Below, piece after piece: positions 31,867 through 40,598 of a stretch of DNA of 64,000 nt. Position 1 is the first letter of the stretch. The number at the start of each line of letters is the position of its first letter. A program made the position numbers and the translations under genes. The stretch is from Sphingopyxis sp. 2PD (lineage in GTDB: Bacteria; Pseudomonadota; Alphaproteobacteria; Sphingomonadales; Sphingomonadaceae): contig NZ_SCMU01000011.1 in assembly GCF_005503695.1 (NCBI RefSeq), positions 1-64,000 of the forward strand, in the 5' to 3' direction. The notes under the pieces are model-generated. The model did not search any database and was not told where the DNA came from. It saw only the letters and a program-made list of their open reading frames with translations.

Positions 31867-33681
31867 ATGCCGCCCGATACGCTCACTTCCGCCGATGCGG
31901 CCAAGGAACCCCCCGTTCTCGATACGCTGAAGCGTTTCCTGCCCTATCTGTGGCCAGCGGGGCACCGCGGGCACAAGGTTCGTATCATCGGGGCCGGGCT
32001 GATCGTGCTGGCGTCGAAAGGCGTCCAGCTGTCGATGGGCTTTCTCTATGGCGCGGCGATCGACCGGATGGCGCCGGGGATGGAAGAGGGCGTCGCGCTG
32101 GCGATCGGGCTGGTGCTCGCCTATGCCGGGGCGCGCTTTGCCGGGGTGTTGTTCGATAATCTCCGCAACGTCGTGTTCGAGCGCGTCGGGCAGGATGCGA
32201 CGCGTGAGCTGGCGATCGCGACCTTCAGCCATTTGCACGCGCTGAGCCTGCGCTTTCACCTCGCGCGGCGGACCGGCGAGGTGACCAAGGTGATCGAGCG
32301 CGGGACCAAGAGTATCGACACGATGCTCTATTTCCTGCTGTTCAACATCGCGCCGACGATCATCGAGCTGGCTGCGGTGCTGATCATCTTCTGGACCAAG
32401 TTCAGCTTCGGGCTGGCGAGCGCGACCGCGCTGATGGTGATCGTTTATATCATCTTCACGCGCAAGGTGACCGACTGGCGCAACGCGCTACGCACCCAGA
32501 TGAACGACCTCGACACGCTGACGATCGGGCGCAGCGTCGACAGCCTGCTCAATTACGAAACGGTCAAATATTTCGGTGCCGAAGCCCGCGAGGAAGCGCG
32601 CTACCGCGACGTTGCCGATCGCTACGCGCGTGCCGCGGTCAAGAGCGAGAACAGCCTGGCGTGGCTGAACATCGGGCAGAGCCTGATCACCAACGCGGCA
32701 TTGGCGGGGGCGATGGCCTACACCGTGTGGGGCTGGTCGGTCGGCGAATATAAGGTCGGCGATGTGGTGCTGGTGAACACCCTGCTCGCGCAGCTGTTCC
32801 GCCCGCTCGACATGCTGGGGATGGTGTACCGCGTCATCCGCCAGGGGCTGATCGACATGGAGGCGATGTTCCGCCTGATCGATACGCCGCCGGAGATTTC
32901 GGACGCGCCGGGCGCGGCGCCGCTGGCGGTCAACGGCGGCGCGGTGGCGTTCGAGAATGTCGTCTTTGGCTACGAACCCGATCGCACGATCCTGAACGGC
33001 GTGAGCTTTGCCGTCGGCGCCGGCGAGACGCTGGCGATCGTCGGGCCGTCGGGGGCGGGCAAGTCGACGATCGCGCGGCTGCTGTTCCGATTCTATGATC
33101 CGCAGGGCGGACGCATCACAATCGACGGGCAGGATATTGCCGCGGTGACGCAGGCCAGCCTGCGCGCGAGCATCGGTATCGTGCCGCAGGACACGGTACT
33201 GTTCAACGACAGCATCGGTTACAATATCGCCTATGGCCGCGAAGGCGCCAGCGCTGCCGAGGTTGCGGCGGCGGCCGAAGGCGCGGCGATCGACGGCTTC
33301 ATCGCGATCCTGCCGCAGGGCTATGACACCGAGGTCGGCGAGCGCGGGTTGAAGTTGTCGGGCGGCGAAAAGCAACGGGTCGCGATCGCGCGGACGTTGC
33401 TGAAAAACCCGCCGGTGCTGATCCTGGATGAAGCGACGAGCGCGCTCGACAGCCGCACCGAGGCGGCAATTCAGGACATGCTGGAACGGATTGCGCAGCG
33501 GCGCACGACATTGGTGATCGCGCATCGCCTGTCGACGGTAACCGGCGCCGACCGGATCATCGTACTCGACAAGGGCCGCGTCGCCGAGACGGGAACGCAC
33601 GACCAGCTGCTGGCGATGCGCGGGCTCTATGCCGATATGTGGGCGCGGCAGCAGGCGGAGAAGGAAGAGGGGACGGTTTAG
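31867..33681 (+). CDS. Atm1-type ABC exporter (permease-ATPase fusion)
   Basis: 604 residues from ATG 31867. Six-helix exporter domain in about residues 35-320, with family motifs FHLARRTGEVTKVIERGTKS and VDSLLNYETVKYFGAEAREE, the signature of the Atm1/ABCB7 group that exports glutathione or glutathione-bound sulfur/metal. ATPase domain: Walker A GPSGAGKST, signature LSGGEKQRVAIAR, Walker B VLILDEATSALDS, His loop VIAHRL. In alphaproteobacteria such proteins protect against heavy metals; the arsenic operon follows 140 bp downstream, which may or may not be meaningful. Confidence 0.9.
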   Translation: MPPDTLTSADAAKEPPVLDTLKRFLPYLWPAGHRGHKVRIIGAGLIVLASKGVQLSMGFLYGAAIDRMAPGMEEGVALAIGLVLAYAGARFAGVLFDNLRNVVFERVGQDATRELAIATFSHLHALSLRFHLARRTGEVTKVIERGTKSIDTMLYFLLFNIAPTIIELAAVLIIFWTKFSFGLASATALMVIVYIIFTRKVTDWRNALRTQMNDLDTLTIGRSVDSLLNYETVKYFGAEAREEARYRDVADRYARAAVKSENSLAWLNIGQSLITNAALAGAMAYTVWGWSVGEYKVGDVVLVNTLLAQLFRPLDMLGMVYRVIRQGLIDMEAMFRLIDTPPEISDAPGAAPLAVNGGAVAFENVVFGYEPDRTILNGVSFAVGAGETLAIVGPSGAGKSTIARLLFRFYDPQGGRITIDGQDIAAVTQASLRASIGIVPQDTVLFNDSIGYNIAYGREGASAAEVAAAAEGAAIDGFIAILPQGYDTEVGERGLKLSGGEKQRVAIARTLLKNPPVLILDEATSALDSRTEAAIQDMLERIAQRRTTLVIAHRLSTVTGADRIIVLDKGRVAETGTHDQLLAMRGLYADMWARQQAEKEEGTV

Positions 33682-33740
33682 TGTCCCGCCCAATTGTTCG
33701 TCATTGCTTCGCTTCGTTCACAATGACGAGGCGCAAAATC

Positions 33741-33808
33741 ATTTCGATGTTTGTCGAAATATCTGTTGACGCCCGGCGCTGATTTCCATATTTCGATGAT
33801 TATCGAAT
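33741..33808 (+). promoter_or_regulatory. arsR promoter with two operator-like palindromes
   Basis: Site 1 ATTTCGA-N6-TCGAAAT (33741-33760) and site 2 TTCGA-N6-TCGAA (33792-33807) flank and overlap a promoter TTGACG (33766-33771), 17 bp, TATTTC (33789-33794). This fits an ArsR-type repressor that leaves DNA on arsenite binding. Confidence 0.65.
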
Positions 33809-33821
33809 CATGGAGGCTGCG

Positions 33822-34166
33822 ATGGAGTCGGAAACCGTTGTTCGCGCGCTGGGCGCGCTGGCGCAGGAGCATCGGCTCGCGCTGTTCCGGCTGCTGGTGC
33901 AGGCCGGGCCCGAGGGGCTGGCGGCCGGGGCGATCGCCGAGGCGCTCGGGGTTCCGGCATCGTCGCTGAGCTTTCATCTCGCGCAGCTGACCAACGCCGG
34001 GCTGATCGCGCAGCGCCGCGACGGGCGGTCGCTGATCTATTCTGCCGATTATGGCGCGATGACCGCGCTGCTCGGCTTCCTGATGGAAAATTGCTGCAGC
34101 GGCGCAGTCTGCGCGCCCGCTGTACCCTGTGACACCAAGGACAAGACCGAAAGGACTGCTGCATGA
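33822..34166 (+). CDS. arsR: ArsR-family arsenic-responsive repressor
   Basis: 114 residues from ATG 33822, chosen because GGAGG lies 5 nt upstream (the ATG at 33810 would place that site inside the gene). Winged HTH: GLAAGAIAEALGVPASSLSF with HLAQLTNAGLIAQRRDGRSL. Cys91, Cys92 and Cys97 (LMENCCSGAVCAPAVPC) match the C-terminal three-Cys As(III) site of the Acidithiobacillus-type ArsR rather than the ELCVCD type. First gene of arsR-arsI-arsC-aquaporin; its stop overlaps the next start (ATGA). Confidence 0.92.
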   Translation: MESETVVRALGALAQEHRLALFRLLVQAGPEGLAAGAIAEALGVPASSLSFHLAQLTNAGLIAQRRDGRSLIYSADYGAMTALLGFLMENCCSGAVCAPAVPCDTKDKTERTAA

Positions 34167-34642
34167 GCCGCTTTCATATGCACGTCGGGGTTGCCGACCT
34201 CGACAAGTCGATCGCCTTTTACTCGGGGTTGTTTGGTACCGCACCGACGGCGACCAAGCCCGATTATGCCAAATGGATGCTCGACGATCCGCGGATCAAT
34301 TTTGCGATCTCGGTGCGCGACGGCGCGCATCGCGGGATCGAGCATGTCGGGTTGCAGGTCGAGGATGAAGCCGAACTCGCGGCGGTCTATGGCCGCCTGA
34401 AAGATGCCGGGGCGCCGGTGCTGGAGGAAGGCGCAACGACCTGTTGCTATGCCAAGTCCGAAAAAAGCTGGATCGCCGATCCCGACGGCGTGGTGTGGGA
34501 AGCGTTCCTGACCAACGGCGAATCGACGGTGTACGGCGACAGCCCCGATTTCGCGCCGCTGGCGTCGGACAATGCCGCCGAGGGCGCGTGCTGCGTTCCG
34601 ACGATGCCGCAGGCGGCGCCGGTCAAGGTCGGCTGCTGCTGA
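34163..34642 (+). CDS. arsI: ArsI-type C-As lyase (VOC dioxygenase)
   Basis: 159 residues of the VOC fold. Metal ligands are likely His5, His61 and Glu113 (SRFHMH, GIEHVG, VVWEAF), and the vicinal Cys94-Cys95 in TTCCYAKSEKSWIADPDG are the trivalent-arsenical binding pair of ArsI. ArsI cleaves the C-As bond of methylarsenite and other trivalent organoarsenicals with Fe(II) and O2. The Cys-rich C-terminus (GACCVPTMPQ ... VGCC) may bind more arsenic. CadI-type proteins are related, but the TTCC motif and operon favour ArsI. Confidence 0.9.
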   Translation: MSRFHMHVGVADLDKSIAFYSGLFGTAPTATKPDYAKWMLDDPRINFAISVRDGAHRGIEHVGLQVEDEAELAAVYGRLKDAGAPVLEEGATTCCYAKSEKSWIADPDGVVWEAFLTNGESTVYGDSPDFAPLASDNAAEGACCVPTMPQAAPVKVGCC

Positions 34643-34643
34643 C

Positions 34644-35153
34644 ATGAGTGCGACCGGGGCGCTGAACATATTGGTGCTGTGCACCGGCAATTCGGCACGC
34701 AGCATTTTGGGCGAGGCGCTGATCGCGCGCAAGGGCGCGGGCCGGGTGTGCGCGTATAGCGCGGGCAGCCAGCCGAAGGGCGTGCCGCACCCTGGCGCGC
34801 TGCGCCTGCTGGCGCGCGAAGGCTATGACGTGGCGGCCTTCCGCTCGAAAAGCTGGGACGAATTTGCCGTTCCGGGCGCGCCGCGCATCGACATCGCGAT
34901 CACCGTGTGCGGCAATGCGGCGGGTGAGACCTGCCCCCTTTTCATCGGCGCGCCCGTGCGCGCGCATTGGGGTTTGCCCGATCCCGCCGATGTCGCGGGC
35001 GATGCGGCGGCGGTCGATGCCGCCTTTGCTGAGACCTATCGCCTGCTCGACATGCGGTTGCGCGCGATGCTGGCGCTGCCGCTCGAAACCATGTCCGCGG
35101 CCGAGCGGCGCGCGGCACTGAACAGCATCGGCGCGATGGAGGGCGCGGCGTGA
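34644..35153 (+). CDS. arsC: Arsenate reductase, low-molecular-weight phosphatase type
   Basis: 169 residues. The P-loop Cys13-x5-Arg19 (VLCTGNSARSILGEALIA) starts the protein, as in thioredoxin- or glutaredoxin-coupled ArsC and LMW-PTP; the C-terminal DPAD (LPDPADVAG) gives the general acid. Further Cys at ITVCGNAAGETCPLF fit the arsenate-reductase branch. Reduces As(V) to As(III). Starts 1 bp after arsI; stop overlaps the GTG of the aquaporin. Confidence 0.9.
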   Translation: MSATGALNILVLCTGNSARSILGEALIARKGAGRVCAYSAGSQPKGVPHPGALRLLAREGYDVAAFRSKSWDEFAVPGAPRIDIAITVCGNAAGETCPLFIGAPVRAHWGLPDPADVAGDAAAVDAAFAETYRLLDMRLRAMLALPLETMSAAERRAALNSIGAMEGAA

Positions 35154-35824
35154 CGCGCGCGCTTGCCGCCGAGGCGATCGGCAGCTTTTTCCTGTTCGCC
35201 ACCGTCGTCGGATCGGGGATCATGGCCGAGACGCTGTCGGGCGGCAATGTCGGGGTCGCGCTGCTCGCCAACGCGCTCGCGACCGGGGCGATATTGTTCG
35301 TGCTGATCGCGATGCTGGGACCGGTATCGGGCGCGCATTTCAACCCGGCGGTGACGCTGGTGATGGCGCTTGGCCGCCGCATCGCGCCGCGCACCACGGT
35401 CCTTTATGTTGCCGCACAGCTGGCGGGCGGCATCCTCGGCGTGTGGGCGGCGCATCTGATGTTCGACCTGCCGCTGCTGCAATTTTCGGCGAAGGCGCGC
35501 ACCGGCGGCGGGCAATGGGCGGGCGAGTTTGTCGCGACCTTTGGCCTGATCTTGACCATCCTCGGCACCGTGCGGCATCGCCCCGACTGGGTGGCACCGA
35601 GCGTCGCGCTCTATATCACCGCGGCCTATTGGTTCACCTCGTCGACGAGTTTCGCCAATCCGGCGATCGCCGTCGCACGGAGCCTTTCGGACAGTTTCGC
35701 GGGGATTGCGCCCGCCGACGTACCGGCCTTCGTCGCAGCGCAGCTTGGTGGCGCGGTCGCGGCCTGGCTATGCGGGCGCTGGCTGTTCGCGGAGCGGGAC
35801 AACAAGGCGGCCACCGGCATTTAG
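35150..35824 (+). CDS. Aquaporin-family channel of the arsenic operon (AqpS-like)
   Basis: 224 residues from GTG 35150, overlapping arsC (GTGA). Six membrane segments and two NPA boxes: SGAHFNPAVTLVMAL and TSFANPAIAVARSL. The N-terminus AAEAIGSFFLFATVVGSGIM is the MIP family start. In alphaproteobacteria aquaglyceroporins in ars operons (AqpS) let arsenite or methylarsenicals leave the cell down their gradient. No ArsB or Acr3 efflux pump is visible, so this is the likely exit route in this operon. Confidence 0.9.
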   Translation: MTRALAAEAIGSFFLFATVVGSGIMAETLSGGNVGVALLANALATGAILFVLIAMLGPVSGAHFNPAVTLVMALGRRIAPRTTVLYVAAQLAGGILGVWAAHLMFDLPLLQFSAKARTGGGQWAGEFVATFGLILTILGTVRHRPDWVAPSVALYITAAYWFTSSTSFANPAIAVARSLSDSFAGIAPADVPAFVAAQLGGAVAAWLCGRWLFAERDNKAATGI

Positions 35825-35884
35825 CGGCGTCGTAAACAGGCGCGCGGGTTGACCCCAAGCGCTCCCGCCCCCTAGGCAGAAACC

Positions 35885-37525
35885 ATGCCGCACGACACGA
35901 CCCTGATCGGAACCATCGTTGCGGGGCTTGGCGTTGCATTCCTGATGGCGGCGCTGGCACAGCGACTGCGGATTTCGCCGATTGCGGGCTATCTGCTCGC
36001 GGGCATCCTCGTCGGCCCGTTCACGCCCGGGTTCGTCGCCGACACCGGGCTGGCGATGCAGCTGGCCGAGATCGGCGTCATCCTGCTGATGTTCGGGGTC
36101 GGCCTGCATTTTTCGCTAAAGGACCTGCTGTCGGTCCGCAAGATTGCGGTGCCGGGGGCAATCGCGCAGATCGCGGTTGCCTGGGCATTGGGCATCATGC
36201 TCGGGCTCTGGCTCGGCTGGTCGGTCGCGGGCAGCGCGGTGTTCGGGCTGGCGCTGTCGGTGGCATCGACCGTCGTGCTGCTGCGCGCGCTCCAAGCGCG
36301 CGACATGGTCGAGACCGAAAAGGGACGGATCGCGGTCGGCTGGCTGATCGTCGAGGATCTGGTGATGGTGCTCGCGCTGGTGCTGCTCCCCGCGATGTTC
36401 GGCGACCGGGGAGATGAGGGCAGCGGTGCTGGGCTGCTGCAATCGGCGGCGATCGTGCTGCTCAAGGTCGTCGGCTTCGTCGCCTTCATGTTTGTCGTCG
36501 CGCGGCGCATCCTGCCCTGGGTGTTGCACTGGGTCGCGCACACCGGATCGCGCGAGCTGTTTCGGTTGGCGGTGCTCGCAATCGCGCTGGGGGTGGCGTT
36601 CGGCGCGGCGGTGATTTTCGACGTGTCGTTCGCGCTCGGTGCGTTCTTTGCCGGGATGATCCTCGGCGAAACGCAATTGAGCCGCCGCGCGGCCGAGGAA
36701 ACGCTGCCGCTGCGCGATGCCTTTGCGGTGCTGTTCTTCGTGTCGGTCGGCATGTTGTTCGATCCCAATGTGCTGGTCGAACAGCCAGGGCCGGTGCTGG
36801 CGACCGTCGCGATCATCGTCGTCGGCAAATCGCTCGCGGCCTTTGCCCTCGTCCGCGCCTTCGGTCACACGAACCAGACGGCGCTCACCGTTTCGGTCAG
36901 CCTGGCGCAGATCGGTGAATTTTCGTTCATCCTGGCGGGGCTGGGGGTCGGGCTGGAGGTATTGCCCGAAACCGGGCGCGATCTGATCCTGGCGGGCGCG
37001 TTATTGTCGATCCTGGTCAACCCGATCCTGTTCACGCTGGCGGTCAAGCGGCTCCGTACCGATGCGGCGCCCGAACCGGTCGCGGCGGGCGACGCCGAAG
37101 CGCCCGCGCCGTGCAACGCCGGGGTGGTGCTGATCGGCTATGGCCGCGTCGGCAGCCATATCGGCGGGCTGATCTGCGGGCGCGGCGAAGGGCTGACGGT
37201 GATCGAGGACCAGAAGGACATGGCGGCGGCGGCGCGCGCCGCGGGGGCGACGGTGATCGTCGGCGACGCGACCAAGGAAAGCGTGTTGCGGCAAGCGGGG
37301 CTCGACGAGGCCTCGACGCTGCTGATCGCGATCCCCGAGGGGGTCGAGGCGGGGGCGATCGTGCGGCGCGCGCGCGCGATCAACCCGAAGCTGGTGATCG
37401 TCGCGCGCGCGCATTCGGACGAGGAGGTCGACGATCTGGTGCGCCGCGGCGCCGACCATGTCGTGATGGCCGAACGCGAGACGGCGGCGCGGATGGCGGA
37501 ACGGGCGATGCTGACTTTGGTATAA
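35885..37525 (+). CDS. CPA2 cation/proton antiporter with RCK domain (YbaL/KefB-like)
   Basis: 546 residues. About 12 membrane segments (residues 1-390), including GYLLAGILVGPFTPGF and ALGAFFAGMILGETQLSRRA as in CPA2 proteins, and a C-terminal RCK/TrkA-N domain with the NAD-type fold GVVLIGYGRVGSHIGGLICG ... VIVGDATKESVLRQAGLDEA. YbaL/KefB-like proteins exchange K+ or Na+ for H+ under nucleotide or glutathione-adduct control. Which ion is moved here is not evident. Confidence 0.9.
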   Translation: MPHDTTLIGTIVAGLGVAFLMAALAQRLRISPIAGYLLAGILVGPFTPGFVADTGLAMQLAEIGVILLMFGVGLHFSLKDLLSVRKIAVPGAIAQIAVAWALGIMLGLWLGWSVAGSAVFGLALSVASTVVLLRALQARDMVETEKGRIAVGWLIVEDLVMVLALVLLPAMFGDRGDEGSGAGLLQSAAIVLLKVVGFVAFMFVVARRILPWVLHWVAHTGSRELFRLAVLAIALGVAFGAAVIFDVSFALGAFFAGMILGETQLSRRAAEETLPLRDAFAVLFFVSVGMLFDPNVLVEQPGPVLATVAIIVVGKSLAAFALVRAFGHTNQTALTVSVSLAQIGEFSFILAGLGVGLEVLPETGRDLILAGALLSILVNPILFTLAVKRLRTDAAPEPVAAGDAEAPAPCNAGVVLIGYGRVGSHIGGLICGRGEGLTVIEDQKDMAAAARAAGATVIVGDATKESVLRQAGLDEASTLLIAIPEGVEAGAIVRRARAINPKLVIVARAHSDEEVDDLVRRGADHVVMAERETAARMAERAMLTLV

Positions 37526-37538
37526 CCCAACCTTCATT

Positions 37539-37620
37539 CCGTTCGTGTCGAGCGAAGTCGAGACACCCCTCAGCGGCGCGCGAGGGCGAACGGCATCTCG
37601 ACTTCGCTCGATGCGAACGG
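37539..37620. repeat. Palindromic repeat, family E, copy 1
   Basis: Arms 37539-37563 and 37596-37620 (CCGTTCGTGTCGAGCGAAGT type, few mismatches) between the antiporter gene and recQ. Second copy 58466-58547. Confidence 0.85.
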
Positions 37621-37687
37621 GAAAAGGATTGGAATGGTTGAGGTCGGGGCTTCCCCCACCGCGTCAAACTTCCTATCGCCCGTCCCA

Positions 37688-39469
37688 ATGTCCGCCGACG
37701 CGCTTCTCCCCCTCCTGAAATCCACCTTCGGTTTTGACGCCTTTCGCGGCCGGCAGGCCGACGTCGTCACCCGCGTGATGGCGGGCGAGCGGACGCTGGC
37801 GGTGATGCCGACCGGAGCGGGCAAGTCGCTGACATACCAGCTGCCCGCGGTCGCGCTCGATGGCTGCGTCGTCGTCGTGTCACCGCTGATCGCGCTGATG
37901 CACGACCAGCTGCGCGGCGCGCGCGCGGCGGGGATTCGCGCCGCCAGCCTGACCAGCGTCGATGCCGATGGTGCCGAGACGCGGCAGCGATACCGCAACG
38001 GCGAACTCGACCTGCTTTACGTGGCGCCCGAACGCGCGACGGGCGAGGGGTTTCGCTCGCTGCTTGAGGCACGCACGCCGGCACTGTTCGCGATCGACGA
38101 GGCGCATTGCGTTTCGGAATGGGGGCATGACTTCCGCCCCGATTACCGCCTGCTGCGCCCGTTGCTCGATGCGTTTCCGGCGGTGCCGCGGCTGGCGCTG
38201 ACCGCGACCGCCGACAGGCATACGCGCGAGGATATATTGGTTCAGCTCGGGATTCCCGACGACGGGCTGATCCTCGCGGGCTTCGACCGGCCGAATATTC
38301 GTTATGCGATCCGCCCGCGCGTCACCCCGGCGCGCCAGCTGGTCGAATTCATTGCCGCCAACCCCGGGCCGGGGATCGTCTATTGCCCGACGCGCAGCGG
38401 CACCGAGCGGCTGGCGGAGCAATTGGCGAAGGCGACCGGGCGGCCGGTCGCCGCCTATCATGCGGGGCTCGATGCCGAGCTGCGCGCACGCGTCCAGCAT
38501 GATTTTGTCGCGTCGGAAGACGGCATCGTCACCGCGACGGTCGCGTTCGGCATGGGCATCGACAAGCCCGACGTGCGCTTTGTCGCGCATGCCGCGCTGC
38601 CCAAATCGATCGAAAGCTATTATCAGGAAACCGGCCGCGCCGGCCGCGACGGCGACCCCGCCGAGGCGATGATGCTGTGGGGTGCCGACGATTTCGCCAA
38701 GGCCAGAATGCGGCTGTCCGAATTGCCCGAGGCGCGGGTGCCGGGCGAGCGGGTGCGGCTGAACGCGCTCGCGGCGCTGGTCGAGACGGTCGAGTGCCGC
38801 CGCGCGCAGCTGCTCCGCCATTTCGGCGAAAGCCCGCCCGCGCGCTGCGGCAATTGCGACAATTGCCTCGACCCCGGGCGCCAAGTCGATGCGACGGTGC
38901 TGGCGCAGAAACTGCTCAGCGCGGTCTATCGCACCGGGCAAAGCTATGGCGCCGGGCATATCGAGGCGGTGCTGACCGGGCGCAGCGACGAGCGGATCGC
39001 GCAGCGTGGCCATGACAAATTGTCGGTGTTCGGCATCGTTGAAGGCGACGAGGCGCGGTTGATCAAGCCGCTCGTCCGGACATTGGTGGCGCGCGAGGCG
39101 CTCGAGACGACTGAGCATGGCGGGCTAATGCTCGGCCCCACCGCGCGCGCGATGATGAAGGGCGAAGCGCCGGTGCTGATCGCCGAGCCGCCGGTGAAGC
39201 GCACGCGGCGCGAGGCGCGCGGCGCGGCGGGGGCGGGGGCTGCCAACCCGATCGGCGATCCGCTGTTCGACGCGCTGCGCGCCATGCGGCGCGAGCTGGC
39301 CGCCGAGGCCAATGTGCCGCCCTATGTGATTTTTCACGACGCGGTACTGCGCGCGATGGCGACCGAGCGGCCCGCGACGCTGGATGCGATGGGCACGATT
39401 CCCGGGGTCGGCGCCAAGAAGCTCGAGGCGTGGGGCGATGCGTTTCTGGCGGTGATCCGGCAATTCTGA
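37688..39469 (+). CDS. recQ: ATP-dependent DNA helicase RecQ
   Basis: 593 residues from ATG 37688. SF2 helicase motifs: motif 0 FGFDAFRGRQADVV, Walker A MPTGAGKSLTYQLP, DEAH box AIDEAHCVSEWGHDFRP, motif VI YYQETGRAGRDGDPAEA. The RQC zinc site is CRRAQLLRHFGE ... CGNCDNC, and a C-terminal HRDC domain follows (LFDALRAMRRELAAEANVPP). Unwinds branched DNA in recombination repair. The region is separated from the antiporter gene by an E-family repeat. Confidence 0.95.
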   Translation: MSADALLPLLKSTFGFDAFRGRQADVVTRVMAGERTLAVMPTGAGKSLTYQLPAVALDGCVVVVSPLIALMHDQLRGARAAGIRAASLTSVDADGAETRQRYRNGELDLLYVAPERATGEGFRSLLEARTPALFAIDEAHCVSEWGHDFRPDYRLLRPLLDAFPAVPRLALTATADRHTREDILVQLGIPDDGLILAGFDRPNIRYAIRPRVTPARQLVEFIAANPGPGIVYCPTRSGTERLAEQLAKATGRPVAAYHAGLDAELRARVQHDFVASEDGIVTATVAFGMGIDKPDVRFVAHAALPKSIESYYQETGRAGRDGDPAEAMMLWGADDFAKARMRLSELPEARVPGERVRLNALAALVETVECRRAQLLRHFGESPPARCGNCDNCLDPGRQVDATVLAQKLLSAVYRTGQSYGAGHIEAVLTGRSDERIAQRGHDKLSVFGIVEGDEARLIKPLVRTLVAREALETTEHGGLMLGPTARAMMKGEAPVLIAEPPVKRTRREARGAAGAGAANPIGDPLFDALRAMRRELAAEANVPPYVIFHDAVLRAMATERPATLDAMGTIPGVGAKKLEAWGDAFLAVIRQF

Positions 39470-39505
39470 TGGTCGGCATTCCACCGGTTGCGGAGGTACG
39501 TCATT

Positions 39506-39667
39506 TCCTCTCTCCCCTCGTGGGAGAGATACGAAGGCTTGGCAGCTTTGCTGCCTAGCCGCAGTTGAGAGGGGGTTTGCGCGGGCTGGCGTCCGTCCCC
39601 TCACCAAGCTTCGCTAGCTCCTGACGGAGCAAGCTGCGCTATCCTCTCCCACAAGGGGAGAGGAGCT
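39506..39667. repeat. Palindromic repeat, family G-like, copy 2, filling the recQ downstream gap
   Basis: Outer arms TCTCTCCCCTCGTGGGAGAG (from about 39509) and CTCTCCCACAAGGGGAGAGG (to about 39664). The middle has the GGCAGCTTTGCTGCCTAG stem. The rest of the 290-bp gap (to 39759) shows no gene. Confidence 0.75.
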
Positions 39668-39759
39668 TGTGGCAGATAACCACCGCAAAGCAGCCCGCCA
39701 CCGGCTACCGCCACACCTTCACGCTTGTCAGCAATGGAGCGCGGTTTATACATCCGGCC

Positions 39760-40194
39760 ATGAGCGATTTTCGACCCCTGTCCGCCGACTTCAGCGTCGC
39801 CCCGCAGATCAGCATAGAGGATGTCGCCGCGGCAAAGGCCGCAGGCTTTGCGATGATCGTCAACAATCGCCCCGATGGTGAGGAGCCTGCGGCGCCGCAG
39901 GGCGACGATATTGCCGGTGCCGCCGCCGCCGAGGGATTGGCCTATGCGGCGATCCCGGTGGGCCATGCGGGGTTCAGCCATCCGCAGCTCGATGCACTCG
40001 ATGCGGTGCTGGCGGGGGCAACCGGGCCGGTGCTTGCCTATTGTCGGTCGGGGACGCGATCGACCCATTTGTGGGCGCTGGCGCGCGCGCGGGCGGGCGA
40101 GGATGTCGATGCGATTTGCGAGGTCGCGGCGGGCGCGGGGTACGACCTGGCGGGGCTGCGCCCGATGCTGGATGCGCTGGCGGGCGAGCGGTGA
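39760..40194 (+). CDS. TIGR01244/DUF442-type phosphatase-like protein
   Basis: 144 residues from ATG 39760 (MSDFRPLSADFSVAPQISIE). Protein-tyrosine-phosphatase-like fold with the P-loop CRSGTRSTHLWAL (Cys-x5-Arg), and the family opening DVAAAKAAGFAMIVNNRPDG. Members of this group (also fused to beta-lactamase-fold sulfur dioxygenases as Blh) take part in sulfide or persulfide handling or dephosphorylation. No sulfur gene is adjacent. Overlaps the next gene (GTGA). Confidence 0.85.
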   Translation: MSDFRPLSADFSVAPQISIEDVAAAKAAGFAMIVNNRPDGEEPAAPQGDDIAGAAAAEGLAYAAIPVGHAGFSHPQLDALDAVLAGATGPVLAYCRSGTRSTHLWALARARAGEDVDAICEVAAGAGYDLAGLRPMLDALAGER

Positions 40195-40598
40195 CGCTGG
40201 CCGAGCTGATCCAGCTTGGCGGCTCGGTGGTCGCGGTGCTGTTTGTCGTGTGGCTGGTGGGCAAGATGGGGCTCGGCGCCGATCCGCGGATCGAGGATGA
40301 TGCGCATGCCATTCGCCTCGCCGAAGAGGCCGAGGCAGGATTTGGCGGGATCGAGGTCGCGCGCGACCGGGCGGGTTTTGCCGCGATCGTCCGCAATGCC
40401 GAGGGGCGGCAGATGCTGGTGCGCGCGCATGGCAATCATTTTGCCGCGCGGCCGATCGACGGACAGGTGATCGGACGGCTCGACAAGGATTTCCTGACCC
40501 TGACGATGCCCGAACGGACGTTCGGCGCGGTGACTTTGCACCTCGGCAAGGATGCCGGGATGTGGGCGGCGCGGATGCGGGATCTGCGCTGTGGATAA
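40191..40598 (+). CDS. Small membrane-anchored protein of unknown function
   Basis: 135 residues from GTG 40191, overlapping the preceding stop (GTGA). One N-terminal membrane segment (LIQLGGSVVAVLFVVWLVGK) and a soluble part (IRLAEEAEAGFGGIEVARDR, AGFAAIVRNAEGRQMLVRAH) with beta-rich ending. The last codons overlap the next gene. Sphingomonads often carry this small gene before a sterol-desaturase gene; no function is known to me. Confidence 0.75.
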   Translation: MTLAELIQLGGSVVAVLFVVWLVGKMGLGADPRIEDDAHAIRLAEEAEAGFGGIEVARDRAGFAAIVRNAEGRQMLVRAHGNHFAARPIDGQVIGRLDKDFLTLTMPERTFGAVTLHLGKDAGMWAARMRDLRCG

